Shown: positions 24,526-33,087 of the stretch, piece after piece
How positions within the stretch are numbered: position 1 is the first letter of the stretch
Layout: the number at the start of each line of letters is the position of its first letter
Source of the DNA: Wagnerdoeblera sp046292685
Lineage (GTDB): Bacteria; Pseudomonadota; Alphaproteobacteria; Rhodobacterales; Rhodobacteraceae
DNA length: 64,000 nt
Direction: 5' to 3'
Assembly: GCF_046292685.1 (NCBI RefSeq)
Contig: NZ_JBKBQM010000006.1
Span: 21,705 to 85,704 of the forward strand
Translations under genes and position numbers: made by a program
The notes under the pieces: model-generated
What the model was told of the DNA's origin: nothing
Databases searched by the model: none
What the model saw: the letters and a program-made list of their open reading frames with translations, nothing else

Positions 24526-26013
24526 TCAGCCTTGCTCCAGCATCCGGCGCACCGCCGCCACCAGCCCCGCGCGCGGCACCTCGACCTGGGCGGGGCGGTC
24601 CTTCCATTCCTCCAGCGTGGCGCTGGCGGCGATCTGCGCGCCCAGCACCAGATCCTTCAGCACCACCACGCCGCGCGCCGCCTCGTCGGAGCCCTGGATC
24701 ACCGCCACGGGGCTTGCGCGCTTGTCGGCATATTTCAACTGGTTACCGAAGCTCTTGGGGTTGCCGAGGTAAACCTCGGCGCGAATGCCCGCGCGGCGCA
24801 ACTCGGCGGCCATGCCGAAATAGTCGGCCATCCGGTCGCGGTCCATCACCGTCACCACCACCGGGCCCGGCGCCTGCCCGCCCGTGCGCCCCTTGGCGCG
24901 CAGCGCGGCCAGCAGCCGGTCCACCCCGATGGAAACGCCTGTTGCCGGCACCGCCTGCCCGGTAAAGCGCTTGACCAGGTCGTCATAGCGCCCGCCCCCC
25001 GCGACCGACCCGAAGGACCGCCTGTTGCCCTTTTCATCCAGGATTTCAAAGGTCAGTTCCGCCTCGAACACCGGGCCGGTGTAATAGCCAAGGCCGCGCA
25101 CCACGCCGGGGTCCAGGATGATGCGGTCGGCGCCATAGCCCTGCGCGCCCAGCAGCGCGGCGATGGTCTCCAGCTCTGCCACCCCTTCGCGCCCCGTGGC
25201 CGAGGCCCCGACCAGATCGCGCAAGGCCGCCAGCGTTTCAGCCCCGCTGTCGCGGCGGGCGGCCATGAAGCCCATCACCACATCGGCCTGCGCGTCCGAC
25301 AGCCCGGCCCCCTTGGTGAAATCGCCCGACTCGTCCTTGCGCCCGGCCCCCAGCAGCGCGCGCACGCCCGCATCGCCCAGCCGGTCGATCTTGTCGATGG
25401 CGCGCAGCACGATGCCGCGTTCCTGGGCAAAGCGCTCGGGGTCGGCCGGGTCCAGCACGCCGGCCACCTCCATCACGCCGTTCAGCACCTTGCGGTTGTT
25501 CACCCGCACCACATAGTCGCCGCGCGGGATGCCCACGGTTTCCAGCGCATCGGCCAGCGTGGCGCAGATCTCGGCATCCGCCGCCACCGAAGGCGCGCCC
25601 ACCGTATCGGCATCGCACTGATAGAACTGCCGGAACCGCCCCGGCCCCGGCTTTTCGTTGCGCCAGACCGGCCCCATCGCGTAGCGCCGGTAGGGGCTGG
25701 GCAGGTCGTTGCGGTACTGCGCAGCCACCCGCGCCAGCGGTGCCGTCAGGTCATAGCGCAAGGCCAGCCAGTCGCCATCCTCGGCCCAGGCGAAGACGCC
25801 TTCGTTCGGCCGGTCCACATCGGGCAGGAACTTGCCCAGCGCCTCGACCGTTTCCACCGCGCTCGTCTCCAGCGCGTCGAAGCCGTGGCGCTGATAGACC
25901 TCGGCAATCGCGTCCAGCATCGCCTTGCGCTCGGTCACCTCGGTGCCGAAATAGTCGCGGAACCCCTTGGGGGTTTCGGCACGCGGGCGACGGGGGGTCT
26001 TGTCCTTGGACAT
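24526..26013 (-). CDS. hisS: Histidine--tRNA ligase HisS
   Basis: Class II aminoacyl-tRNA synthetase, 495 residues (the longer alphaproteobacterial version). Motif 2 appears as YAMGPVWRNEKPGPGRFRQF, the histidine-specific motif as RGLGYYTGPVFEAEL, and motif 3 as VGIDRLL-type VSIGVDRLLAAL; the C-terminal anticodon-binding domain contains GIRAEVYLGNPKSFGNQLKY. The first 15 residues are basic and variable. It leads the hisS-hisZ-hisG run, joining charging and synthesis of the same amino acid. Confidence 0.96.
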   Translation of the reverse strand: MSKDKTPRRPRAETPKGFRDYFGTEVTERKAMLDAIAEVYQRHGFDALETSAVETVEALGKFLPDVDRPNEGVFAWAEDGDWLALRYDLTAPLARVAAQYRNDLPSPYRRYAMGPVWRNEKPGPGRFRQFYQCDADTVGAPSVAADAEICATLADALETVGIPRGDYVVRVNNRKVLNGVMEVAGVLDPADPERFAQERGIVLRAIDKIDRLGDAGVRALLGAGRKDESGDFTKGAGLSDAQADVVMGFMAARRDSGAETLAALRDLVGASATGREGVAELETIAALLGAQGYGADRIILDPGVVRGLGYYTGPVFEAELTFEILDEKGNRRSFGSVAGGGRYDDLVKRFTGQAVPATGVSIGVDRLLAALRAKGRTGGQAPGPVVVTVMDRDRMADYFGMAAELRRAGIRAEVYLGNPKSFGNQLKYADKRASPVAVIQGSDEAARGVVVLKDLVLGAQIAASATLEEWKDRPAQVEVPRAGLVAAVRRMLEQG

Positions 26014-26174
26014 CGGGGCCTCGCGGGTTCACTCACGCGCGCGGGCTTAGCAGTGCCCCCGCCGCGGAGCAAGGCCGCCGACGGCCGCGCGCCACACGCC
26101 GGAAAAACTTTCGCCCCCGGCGACGGAAAAGACATTCAGCGCGTTGAATACGTATTCGCAACCGGAGTCCTCCG

Positions 26175-26636
26175 ATGACACGCCTTCCGATCCTGCTGGC
26201 CGGCCTGCTGGCAACCGCCTTGTCCACCCCCGCCGTTCTGGCTCAGGGCCAGGGCATGGCCCCCTTCGTCGCCGAATGGGACATGAACGGCGACGGCGCC
26301 GTGCAGCTTGCCGACATGGCCGAACGCCGGCAGTCGCAGTTCGAGATGTTCGACCTCGACGGCAACGGCAGCATCGACGCGGCCGAACAGACCAACATGG
26401 CCGAAACCATCGCCGCGGCGATGGCGGCGAACCACGAAGGCGGCAAGGGCGGCGGCCACGGCCCCGGCGCGCGCATCCACGCCGCCATGACCGCCGACTA
26501 CGCCGACACCGACCGCGACGGCGCCATCGCCAGGGCCGAATGGGAGGCCGCCACCCTGCGGCTGTTCGCCGACCTCGACCGCAACGGCAACGGCAACGGC
26601 GTGCTGGAACCCGCGGACCTGCGCCTGCAAGGCTGA
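26175..26636 (+). CDS. Secreted EF-hand calcium-binding protein
   Basis: The 153-residue protein has a signal peptide (residues 1 to about 23, ending LAQ) and four EF-hand-like loops: DMNGDGAVQLAD (36-47), DLDGNGSIDAAE (60-71), DTDRDGAIARAE (111-122) and a last one DLDRNGNGNGVLEP (133-146). The last has an extra Asn-Gly pair caused by a threefold AACGGC repeat in the DNA. The two pairs are separated by a Gly/His-rich linker. It would bind calcium in the periplasm or outside; a specific function cannot be assigned. GGAG precedes the start. Confidence 0.8.
   Translation: MTRLPILLAGLLATALSTPAVLAQGQGMAPFVAEWDMNGDGAVQLADMAERRQSQFEMFDLDGNGSIDAAEQTNMAETIAAAMAANHEGGKGGGHGPGARIHAAMTADYADTDRDGAIARAEWEAATLRLFADLDRNGNGNGVLEPADLRLQG
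26583..26600 (+). repeat. Threefold AACGGC microsatellite inside an EF-hand loop
   Basis: Three exact tandem AACGGC units code for Asn-Gly-Asn-Gly-Asn-Gly in the fourth loop of the EF-hand protein. One unit fewer would restore a 12-residue loop of near-canonical spacing. In-frame unit gain by slippage is the likely origin. Confidence 0.8.
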
Positions 26637-26747
26637 TCGCGCCACGCCGCACGTCGCTTTCGGGCGATGCGGGGTCGGGTCCACCTGTCATGGCACGGCA
26701 AATTGCGGCAAACAGGGGCAAACCCGGTTTGCGGAGAGAGTCGCGCC

Positions 26748-29246
26748 ATGAAAACCCATGTAAAGGCCCTTGTCGTCGGCGGCGGTGCGGTGGGCACCGG
26801 CATAGCCTATCACCTGGCCAAGGCCGGGTGGGACACGATGCTGGTCGAACGCGACGAGCTGACCGCCGGCTCCACCTGGCACGCGGCGGGGCTGCTGCCC
26901 CTGTTCAACATGAGCTACGCCACCACCCACATCCACAAGTATTCGGTGGATTTCTACAAGGGACTCGAGGCCGAGACGGGCCTGAACCCCGGCTTCTACG
27001 TCGTGGGCAACCTGCGCATGGCCCAGACTCAGGACCGGATGGACGAATACATGCTGTATTCCTCGGTCGCCGAAACCGCCGGCGTCTATCACGAATTCCT
27101 GACGCCGAAAGAGATCAAGGATCGCTGGCCGCTGGTGCGCAGCGACGACCTCAAGGGCGCGCTGTTCCACCCGCAGGACGGCTACATCAACCCCGCCGAC
27201 GTGACGCAGGCGATGGCCAAGGGCGCGCGGCAACTGGGCTGCACCATCGAACGCAAGGTGCAGGTCGATGCCTATCGCTGGACGGGCAGCGAATGGGTGG
27301 TGTCCTGCACCCGGATGGTCGAACAGGGCGGGCGCCTGGTGCCCGGCGAGGAACGATTCACCATCACCGCCGAACATGTCGTCACCGCCACCGGCAACCA
27401 CGCACAGCGCACCGCGCGGCTCCTGGGCATCAAGATCCCCGCGATTCCGGTCGAACACCAGTATATCGTCACCGAACCCGACCCCGCCCTGGTCGAATGG
27501 CGCAAGTCGAACCCGCAGCACCCCGTCCTGCGCGATGCCGATGCGAAATGGTATGTGCGCGAGGAGCGCGGCGGCTGGATCCTCGGCCCTTACGAACGCG
27601 GCGCCCCCGCCCGGTTCCTCTATGACGTGCCGGAAAGCTTCCGCGCCGATCTGTTCCCGCTCGATCTGGAACGGATCGAGGCGGAATACATGAGCATGAT
27701 CCACCGTATTCCGTCCTCGGAAACCGTGGGTCTGAAAGACGATTTCAACGGCCCGATCTGCTACACCCCCGACGGCAACCCGCTGGTCGGCCCTGCGCCG
27801 GGCCTGCGCAACATGTGGCTGGCCGAAGGCTTCAGCTTCGGCATCACCGCCGCGGGCGGCACCGGCCATTACCTTGCGCAGCTGATGACGCAAGGCGAGG
27901 CGGAAATCGACATGGCCAGCCTCGACCCCAGGCGCTACGGCTCGTGGATGACGACCGAATACGCCGCGCGCAAGAACGAGGAATGCTACGAACACGTCTT
28001 CATCCTGCACCACCCCGACGAGGAACGGGAGGCTTGCCGCCCGCTGCGCACCGCCCCCAACTACGACCGGCAGAAGGCGCTGGGGGCCCAGTTCGGCCAG
28101 GTGAACGGCTGGGAACGGCCCAACTACTACGGCCCCGTGGATGCGCCGGCCGATTACGACCACCACGCCCGCAGCTTCCGCCGCGCCGCCTGGCACCCCT
28201 TTGCCGTGGCCGAGGCGACGGCGATCCGGCAGACCGCCGGCATCATCGACGCCACGGCCTTTACCAAGCATCTCGTGCGCGGGCCGGGGGCGACGGCCTT
28301 CCTCGACTGGTTCACCTGCAACAAGCTGCCGGCGGTGGGCCGCATCAACCTGACCTATGCCCTGAACGACAACGGCACCACGCAGTCGGAATACACCATC
28401 GTCCGGCTGAAGGATCAGGAATACTACATCATCTCGGCCGGGGCCTGGACGGCCTATGACGGCGACTTCCTGCTGAAGGCGGCCGAGGATTTCATGGGCC
28501 GCGGCGGCGGGTATGTGGACATCCACGATGTGACCACCCAATGGGGCGTCTTTGCCCTGGCCGGCCCCAACAGCCGCGCCATCCTGCGCGAGATCGTCAA
28601 GGACGCCGACCCCGACACCGTGCTGGGCAACAAGCGCTTCCCTTGGCTGACCATGCGCAACATCGAACTGGGCATGTGCCCGGTGCGGGCCGTGCGCGTG
28701 GCCTATACCGGCGAGCTTGGCTGGGAACTGCACCACCCGATCGAGATGGGCCGCTACCTGTGGGATCTGATCTGGTCGGTGGGCGCGCGTCACGGGCTGA
28801 AACCCGTGGGGGCCCGGGCGCAGAACTGGCTGCGTCAGGAAAAGAGCTACCGCGCCTTCGGCAACGAACTGGGCCGCGATGCCACGCCGCTGGAAGGGGG
28901 CCTCGACCGTTTCGTGGACCTCGGCAAGGACTTCCGCGGCAAGGCGGCGATGCTGGCGACCGGCATCCGCAGCAAATGCGTCACCCTGCTGATCGACGGC
29001 CCCGCCGACACCGACCCCTGGGGCAAGGAGGCGCTGCTGCTGGATGGGGTAAAGGTCGGGCGGCTCACCTCGGGCGGCTGGTCGGTGGCCTTCGGCAAGC
29101 AGATCGGCATGGGCTACGTGCGCCCCGATCTGGCGGTGCCGGGCCAGCGGCTGAAGGTGCGCATCCTGCGGCAGGAATGGGAAGCCGTGGTCACCGAGGA
29201 CAGCCCCTACGACCCCGCCAACGCCCGCATCCGGGTAGATGGCTGA
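26748..29246 (+). CDS. FAD-dependent dehydrogenase of the dimethylglycine/sarcosine dehydrogenase family
   Basis: The 832-residue protein has the full four-part layout: an FAD/DAO domain (VVGGGAVGTGIAYHLAKAGW, residues 9-28), the GSTWHAAGLLP motif whose His is the usual covalent FAD attachment site in this family, a short FAO-M linker domain around 380-430, then a folate-binding aminomethyltransferase (GCV_T) domain and its C-terminal barrel (from about 735). Such enzymes oxidatively remove N-methyl groups from dimethylglycine, sarcosine or related compounds, passing the one-carbon unit to tetrahydrofolate. GGAGAGAG precedes ATG 26748. The next gene, 48 bp on, is a P450. Exact substrate unknown. 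Confidence 0.88.
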   Translation: MKTHVKALVVGGGAVGTGIAYHLAKAGWDTMLVERDELTAGSTWHAAGLLPLFNMSYATTHIHKYSVDFYKGLEAETGLNPGFYVVGNLRMAQTQDRMDEYMLYSSVAETAGVYHEFLTPKEIKDRWPLVRSDDLKGALFHPQDGYINPADVTQAMAKGARQLGCTIERKVQVDAYRWTGSEWVVSCTRMVEQGGRLVPGEERFTITAEHVVTATGNHAQRTARLLGIKIPAIPVEHQYIVTEPDPALVEWRKSNPQHPVLRDADAKWYVREERGGWILGPYERGAPARFLYDVPESFRADLFPLDLERIEAEYMSMIHRIPSSETVGLKDDFNGPICYTPDGNPLVGPAPGLRNMWLAEGFSFGITAAGGTGHYLAQLMTQGEAEIDMASLDPRRYGSWMTTEYAARKNEECYEHVFILHHPDEEREACRPLRTAPNYDRQKALGAQFGQVNGWERPNYYGPVDAPADYDHHARSFRRAAWHPFAVAEATAIRQTAGIIDATAFTKHLVRGPGATAFLDWFTCNKLPAVGRINLTYALNDNGTTQSEYTIVRLKDQEYYIISAGAWTAYDGDFLLKAAEDFMGRGGGYVDIHDVTTQWGVFALAGPNSRAILREIVKDADPDTVLGNKRFPWLTMRNIELGMCPVRAVRVAYTGELGWELHHPIEMGRYLWDLIWSVGARHGLKPVGARAQNWLRQEKSYRAFGNELGRDATPLEGGLDRFVDLGKDFRGKAAMLATGIRSKCVTLLIDGPADTDPWGKEALLLDGVKVGRLTSGGWSVAFGKQIGMGYVRPDLAVPGQRLKVRILRQEWEAVVTEDSPYDPANARIRVDG

Positions 29247-29294
29247 CCCGACCCGCGCGGCAGGGCAGGTTGGCGGCAAACCGAAAGGCGCACG

Positions 29295-30479
29295 ATGCAG
29301 ACCATCCAGCAATCCCCCACCGATCCGGCCTTCGTCCAGAACCCCTACGCCTTCTACCACCGCGCCCGAGCGCTGGGGCCGCTGGTGTTCTGGGCCGATT
29401 ACGGGATGCCTGCCGCCCTGTCGGCGGCGCTGGTGAACACCATCCTGCGCGACCGCCGCTTTGGCCGCGAGGAGCCGGCCGAGCTGCGCCAACCGATCCC
29501 CGCGGCACTCGCGCCGTTCTACGCGGTCGAGGCGCATTCCATGCTGGAGCTGGAGCCGCCGCGCCACACCCGCCTGCGCAGCCTGGTGCTGCGCGCCTTC
29601 ACCAGCCGGCGCATCGCGGCGCTGGCGCCCGAAATCGCGGCGCTGGCGGCCGAGCTGGCCGCGGCGCTGCCCGAAGGCGAAGCCTTCGACCTGCTGGATC
29701 GGTTCTGCACCCCCATCCCCGTGCGCATCATCGCCCGCCTGCTGGGCGTGCCCGAAAGCATGGCGCCCGAGCTGCTGGCCTGGTCGCACGCGATGGTCAA
29801 GATGTATCTGCCCCAGCGCAGCCCGGCGATGGAGGCGGCCGCGGTGCAGGCCACGCAGGATTTCGTCGCCTTTCTGCGCGGCTATGTCGAGGAACGGCGC
29901 TCGCGCCCCGCGGACGACCTGATCACCCATCTGATCGCCGCCGAGGAGGCGGGCGAGCGGCTGAGCACCGACGAGCTGATTACCACCTGCATCCTGCTGC
30001 TGAATGCCGGGCACGAGGCCACGGTTCATTCCTTGGGCAACGGGGCCAAGGCGCTGCTGGAGCATCGCACCCCGGCGGCGATGCTGGCGCCCGACCGGAT
30101 CGGCGGCACGGTGGAGGAGATCCTGCGCTGGGATCCGCCGTTGCACCTGTTCACCCGATTTGCCTATGAGCCGGTAGAGATCGCCGGCCACACCTTTGCC
30201 AGGGGCGACCGGGTGGCCTTGCTCCTGGGCGCGGCGAACCGCGACCCCAAGGTGTGGGACGCGCCCGACCGCTTCGACCCCGCGCGGCCCGAAACCGCGC
30301 ATGTCGCCTTCGGGGCCGGGCTGCATTTCTGCGTCGGCGCCCCGCTGGCGCGGCTGGAGCTGCAGGTGGCGCTTCCGGTGCTGTTTGCGGCCCGGCCAGG
30401 GCTGAAGCTGGCGGGCAAGCCGCGCTATGGCGACACCTATCATTTCCACGGGCTGGAACGGCTGATGGTGACGGGCTGA
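29295..30479 (+). CDS. Cytochrome P450 (CYP107/CYP105-like)
   Basis: Soluble 394-residue P450. Haem loop FGAGLHFCVG with the Cys ligand near residue 346, I-helix AGHEATVHS (about 237; Glu-Ala replaces the more usual Asp/Glu-Thr), ExxR as EEILRW, and the C-helix HTRLRSLVLRAF. No ferredoxin or reductase is adjacent; the ferredoxin at 11818 is the nearest candidate partner in the window. Its position directly behind the dimethylglycine-dehydrogenase-like gene, same strand and short gap, suggests a shared pathway, perhaps N- or O-demethylation, but that is inference. Confidence 0.93.
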   Translation: MQTIQQSPTDPAFVQNPYAFYHRARALGPLVFWADYGMPAALSAALVNTILRDRRFGREEPAELRQPIPAALAPFYAVEAHSMLELEPPRHTRLRSLVLRAFTSRRIAALAPEIAALAAELAAALPEGEAFDLLDRFCTPIPVRIIARLLGVPESMAPELLAWSHAMVKMYLPQRSPAMEAAAVQATQDFVAFLRGYVEERRSRPADDLITHLIAAEEAGERLSTDELITTCILLLNAGHEATVHSLGNGAKALLEHRTPAAMLAPDRIGGTVEEILRWDPPLHLFTRFAYEPVEIAGHTFARGDRVALLLGAANRDPKVWDAPDRFDPARPETAHVAFGAGLHFCVGAPLARLELQVALPVLFAARPGLKLAGKPRYGDTYHFHGLERLMVTG

Positions 30480-30621
30480 GCGCCTGTCCCTGCGAGGGAC
30501 AATGCTGCCGCCCATGAAAATCAAGGGCTTGCGCGGACGTTTTCACGAATCGTTAACTCGGGTTTCGACGGCGACAGGTGCAGCGGACCTTGCGGGTTCC
30601 CGGGCGGGGGCCCGAGCCGGC

Positions 30622-30674
30622 GTCCGGGGGCGCTGCCCCCGGGCCCCCGGGATATTTGCGGCAAGGTGAAAGGG
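30622..30674 (-). repeat. Intergenic GC-rich repeat, copy D
   Basis: GTCCGGGGGCGCTGCCCCCG followed by GGCCCCCGGGATATTTGCGG and CAAGGTGAAAGGGG. It is essentially identical to copy E 466 bp further on, and an inverted relative of copies B, C and F. Confidence 0.8.
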
Positions 30675-30876
30675 GGGCGCGCGCTGGCGCGGCGGGGGCG
30701 GCGGCGCGTCGCGCCTCGGCGGGCGGCGCCGGCGGGCCTCGGGGGGTCGGGGGGCCGGGAACGCGTGTGGCGTCGATCCGGTCCGGCGGCCGTTGGACCG
30801 TGACGCGGTGATGCCGGACCGGGTGCCGGCGTGCCGCGCCCGGACTGCCGGCGGCCGCGACGGGTCGAGCCTTGCC

Positions 30877-30966
30877 GGTGTCCGGGGGCGGTCGGTGTCC
30901 GGGGGCGGTCGGTGTCCGGGGGCGGTCGGTGTCCGGGGGCGGTCGGTGTCCGGGGGCGGTCGGTGT
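30877..30966 (+). repeat. 17-bp tandem repeat, five full units
   Basis: Five head-to-tail exact copies of GGTGTCCGGGGGCGGTC (30877-30961), then a sixth that breaks after GGTGT into the G18 run. The unit matches the first 13 bases of repeat copy E (GTGTCCGGGGGCG) plus a few changed bases, so it probably arose by amplification of the repeat's edge. Confidence 0.85.
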
Positions 30967-30984
30967 GGGGGGGGGGGGGGGGGG
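30967..30984 (+). repeat. Run of 18 G
   Basis: Eighteen consecutive G interrupt the 17-bp tandem array. Either strand slippage on a G-rich minisatellite or, equally likely, a sequencing artefact; the true sequence here may contain further 17-bp units. Confidence 0.8.
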
Positions 30985-31050
30985 CGGGGCGCGGGCCGGC
31001 GGGGTCGCGCGTTGCGGGTGTCGGGGGGGGGTGGGGGTCGGGGGGCGGGG

Positions 31051-31140
31051 GGTGTCCGGGGGCGGTCGGTGTCCGGGGGCGGTCGGTGTCCGGGGGCGCT
31101 GCCCCCGGGCCCCCGGGATATTTGCGGCAAGGTGAAAGGG
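31051..31140 (+). repeat. Second block of the 17-bp tandem repeat running into intergenic repeat copy E
   Basis: Two complete GGTGTCCGGGGGCGGTC units (31051-31067, 31068-31084), followed by a third that continues as GGTGTCCGGGGGCGCTGCCC, the start of a full intergenic repeat ending GATATTTGCGGCAAGGTG near 31135. This junction shows directly that the tandem unit and the dispersed repeat are related. Confidence 0.85.
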
Positions 31141-31270
31141 GGGGCGGCGGGGCGACGCATGGGCGCGCGACGGCGGGGGGCGGCGTATCGCCCGCGCCGC
31201 GCCATTGCCGCCCGGCCGAACCTGCGGGGGTGCGGTTGCGTCGGGATGACCTTTGCCTTGCGCGCGCCGC

Positions 31271-32338
31271 TCAGGCCCCGGCGCGCGTGAGCATGCCGAA
31301 CAGGTCGCGCGGGTCGTCGGGGTCGGCGATCATGTCGAGCATCTGCGCCAGCCCGGTGCCTTGCACCCGGGCGTGCAGCCAGCACAGGGCGCTGAAATCC
31401 TCGACCGCGAAGCCCACGCCGTCGAAGATGGTGACCTGCGCCGCATCGGTGCGGCCCGGCGCCCGGCCGGCGAGCACCTGCCACAGCTCGGTGACCGGAA
31501 AATCGGCCGGCATCTGCTGGATGTCGCCTTCGATGCGGGTCTGCGGCTCGTATTCCACAAAGACCGGGCCGCGGCGCAGCACGGCCGGGGCCAGTTCCGT
31601 CTTGCCCGGGCAATCGCCACCGATGGCGTTGATGTGCACGCCGGTGCCCACCAGATTGTCGGTGAGGATGGTGGCATGCGCCTTGTCGGCGGTGCAGGTG
31701 GTGACGATCTGCGCCCCCAGCACCGCCGCCGCCGCATCGGCGCAAGGCACCACGGTCAGCCCGGCACCGGCAAGGTTGCGGGCGCATTTCGCAGTGGCGG
31801 CGGGGTCGATATCCCACAGGCGGACGGTGTCGATGCCGCAGACGGCCTTGAACGCCAGCGCCTGGAACTCGGCCTGGGCGCCGTTGCCGATCAGCGCCAT
31901 GGTGCGCGCCCCGGCCGGGGCCAGCGCCCGCGCCGCCACGGCGCTGGTGGCCGCGGTGCGCAGCGCGGTGAGCAGGGTCATTTCCGTCATCAGCAGCGGA
32001 TAACCGGTGGCCACCTCGGCCAGCACGCCGAAGGCGGTGACGGTCTGCAACCCCTGCCCCATGTTGCCGGGATGGCCATTGACATACTTGAAGCCATAGC
32101 GCGCCCCGTCGGAGGTGGGCATCAGCTCGATCACGCCCACGGGCGAGTGGGCCGCCACGCGCGGCGTCTTGTCGAAATCGGGCCAGCGGCGGAAATCGGC
32201 CTCGATCGCATCGGCCAGTTCGCGCAGCACGGTTTCGACACCGATGCGGTTGACCAGCCGCATCATGGCGGCGACGCTGATGAAGGGCACGAGGGCCAGC
32301 GGCGAAGGGGCGGGGGCGGCTTTGAGCGCGGCGGGCAT
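31271..32338 (-). CDS. Ornithine cyclodeaminase / mu-crystallin family protein
   Basis: NAD(P)-dependent enzyme of 355 residues. The N-terminal substrate domain has GVIELMPTSDGARYGFKYVN, and the Rossmann part has LIGNGAQAEFQALAF (about 150-164) and INAIGGDCPGKTEL. True ornithine cyclodeaminases convert ornithine to proline and ammonia; many relatives are instead alanine dehydrogenases, ketimine reductases or lysine cyclodeaminases, so the substrate is open. The longer C-terminal (about residue 300 on) with FAVEDFSALCWLHA is that of the bacterial OCD form. No partner genes are adjacent. Confidence 0.85.
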   Translation of the reverse strand: MPAALKAAPAPSPLALVPFISVAAMMRLVNRIGVETVLRELADAIEADFRRWPDFDKTPRVAAHSPVGVIELMPTSDGARYGFKYVNGHPGNMGQGLQTVTAFGVLAEVATGYPLLMTEMTLLTALRTAATSAVAARALAPAGARTMALIGNGAQAEFQALAFKAVCGIDTVRLWDIDPAATAKCARNLAGAGLTVVPCADAAAAVLGAQIVTTCTADKAHATILTDNLVGTGVHINAIGGDCPGKTELAPAVLRRGPVFVEYEPQTRIEGDIQQMPADFPVTELWQVLAGRAPGRTDAAQVTIFDGVGFAVEDFSALCWLHARVQGTGLAQMLDMIADPDDPRDLFGMLTRAGA

Positions 32339-32472
32339 GGGTTCGGTCCTGTTCGCGACGTTTCGCCAAATGTGACAGGCAAATCGGCCGTCCGGCAGGC
32401 GCAGAGTGCAGTGTTTTCCGGCGATATGACGAGACTTGCAACAAGGCGGACGGGGTGGCGGCGGACCACCCT

Positions 32473-32552
32473 GTCCCGGGCTTGACCCGGGACCTCCAAC
32501 CCGGCCGGGTTACAGGAGGGGGAGGGACGAGGCCCCGGGTCGAGCCCGGGGC
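32473..32552. repeat. Paired REP-like palindromes
   Basis: Two 21-bp palindromes 38 bp apart: the first (32473-32493) has arms GTCCCGGG / CCCGGGAC around CTTGA, the second (32532-32552) arms GCCCCGGG / CCCGGGGC around TCGAG. The shared core CCCGGG-CTTGA/TCGAG-CCCGGG in opposite orientation gives a BIME-like pair. They differ from the GATATTT-type repeat found elsewhere in the window. Confidence 0.7.
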
Positions 32553-32631
32553 GGGGATCCGTTGCAACCGGGGCGCGCCCATGCTTGCCCGTTCACGGGG
32601 CTTTGCGAAAGGCTGAAGCCGGCAAGGCAGC

Positions 32632-32667
32632 AAAAAAGCCCCCGCGCCGGGCTGCGGCGCGGGGGCT
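32632..32667 (-). terminator. Intrinsic terminator of the F1 ATP synthase operon
   Basis: On the minus strand a perfect 12-bp stem (AGCCCCCGCGCC / GGCGCGGGGGCT, plus-strand arms 32637-32648 and 32656-32667) with a 7-base loop is followed by six T. It begins 18 bp after the atpC stop. Confidence 0.9.
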
Positions 32668-32685
32668 GGGATCGGGGCGCGCGGA

Positions 32686-33078
32686 TCAGGCGCCGACGGC
32701 CGCCTTCAGCGCGACCATGTCGGCGGCGTATTTTTCCGCCGCCGCCTTGTCGGAGGCGGTTTCCGCGGCCTTGCGGGCCTCGGCGATCAGCGCGTCCAGC
32801 ACGGCGGCGCTGGCCTCGGCCACCGGGATGGCGCGTTCGGCCAGAACCGATACCGAGCCGGCGGTGATTTCGGCAAAGCCGCCGGTGACCGCATAGGCCT
32901 GGGTGCCGCCGGCCGACACGGCCTTGAGCACGCCGGGGCGCAGCGTGGTGATGGTGGGCGCGTGGCCCTGCATCGCCGTCAGGTCGCCTTCGGCGCCGGG
33001 GATCTGGACCTCGGAGGCCGCGACCGAGGCCAGACGGCGCTCGGGCGACACGAGATCGAATTGCACCGTGTTGGCCAT
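32686..33078 (-). CDS. atpC: F1 ATP synthase epsilon subunit AtpC
   Basis: Central-stalk subunit of 130 residues. The N-terminal beta-sandwich shows VQFDLVSPERRLASV and EGDLTAMQGHAPTITTLRPG, the conserved epsilon fingerprint; the C-terminal part is two Ala/Glu-rich helices. It couples rotation to catalysis and can inhibit hydrolysis. It is last in atpH-A-G-D-C, 9 bp after atpD, and is followed by a strong terminator. Confidence 0.96.
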   Translation of the reverse strand: MANTVQFDLVSPERRLASVAASEVQIPGAEGDLTAMQGHAPTITTLRPGVLKAVSAGGTQAYAVTGGFAEITAGSVSVLAERAIPVAEASAAVLDALIAEARKAAETASDKAAAEKYAADMVALKAAVGA

Positions 33079-33087
33079 GATGCCCCC

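Larger units (their letters stand above)
30480..31270. other. Geneless GC-extreme tract with repeats
   Basis: 791 bp without a credible gene: reading frames here are Gly/Arg/Pro-rich and follow the repeats. It holds a short hairpin GTCCCT-GCG-AGGGAC (30486-30500), two copies of the intergenic repeat (30622 and 31088), a 17-bp tandem array in two blocks, and a run of 18 G. The flanking genes are convergent, so no promoter is required here. Confidence 0.8.
32339..32685. other. 347-bp gene-free region between OCD and the ATP synthase operon
   Basis: Contains, from left to right, the OCD upstream region, a pair of long C/G palindromes (32473-32552) and the intrinsic terminator of the atp operon (32632-32667). 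No coding potential beyond chance frames. Confidence 0.7.

Noticed and set aside
26748..29246. Annotating the flavoprotein specifically as dimethylglycine or sarcosine dehydrogenase
   Set aside because: The family contains several paralogues with the same domains and the window shows no glycine-betaine genes to fix the substrate.
30877..31140. CRISPR-like array
   Set aside because: The 17-bp units are directly head-to-tail without spacers and no cas gene is present; it is a minisatellite.
30543..32633. A 696-residue minus-strand frame over the repeat tract and OCD
   Set aside because: Its proline/arginine repeats mirror the 17-bp DNA repeat; the real gene in the region is the OCD in another frame.
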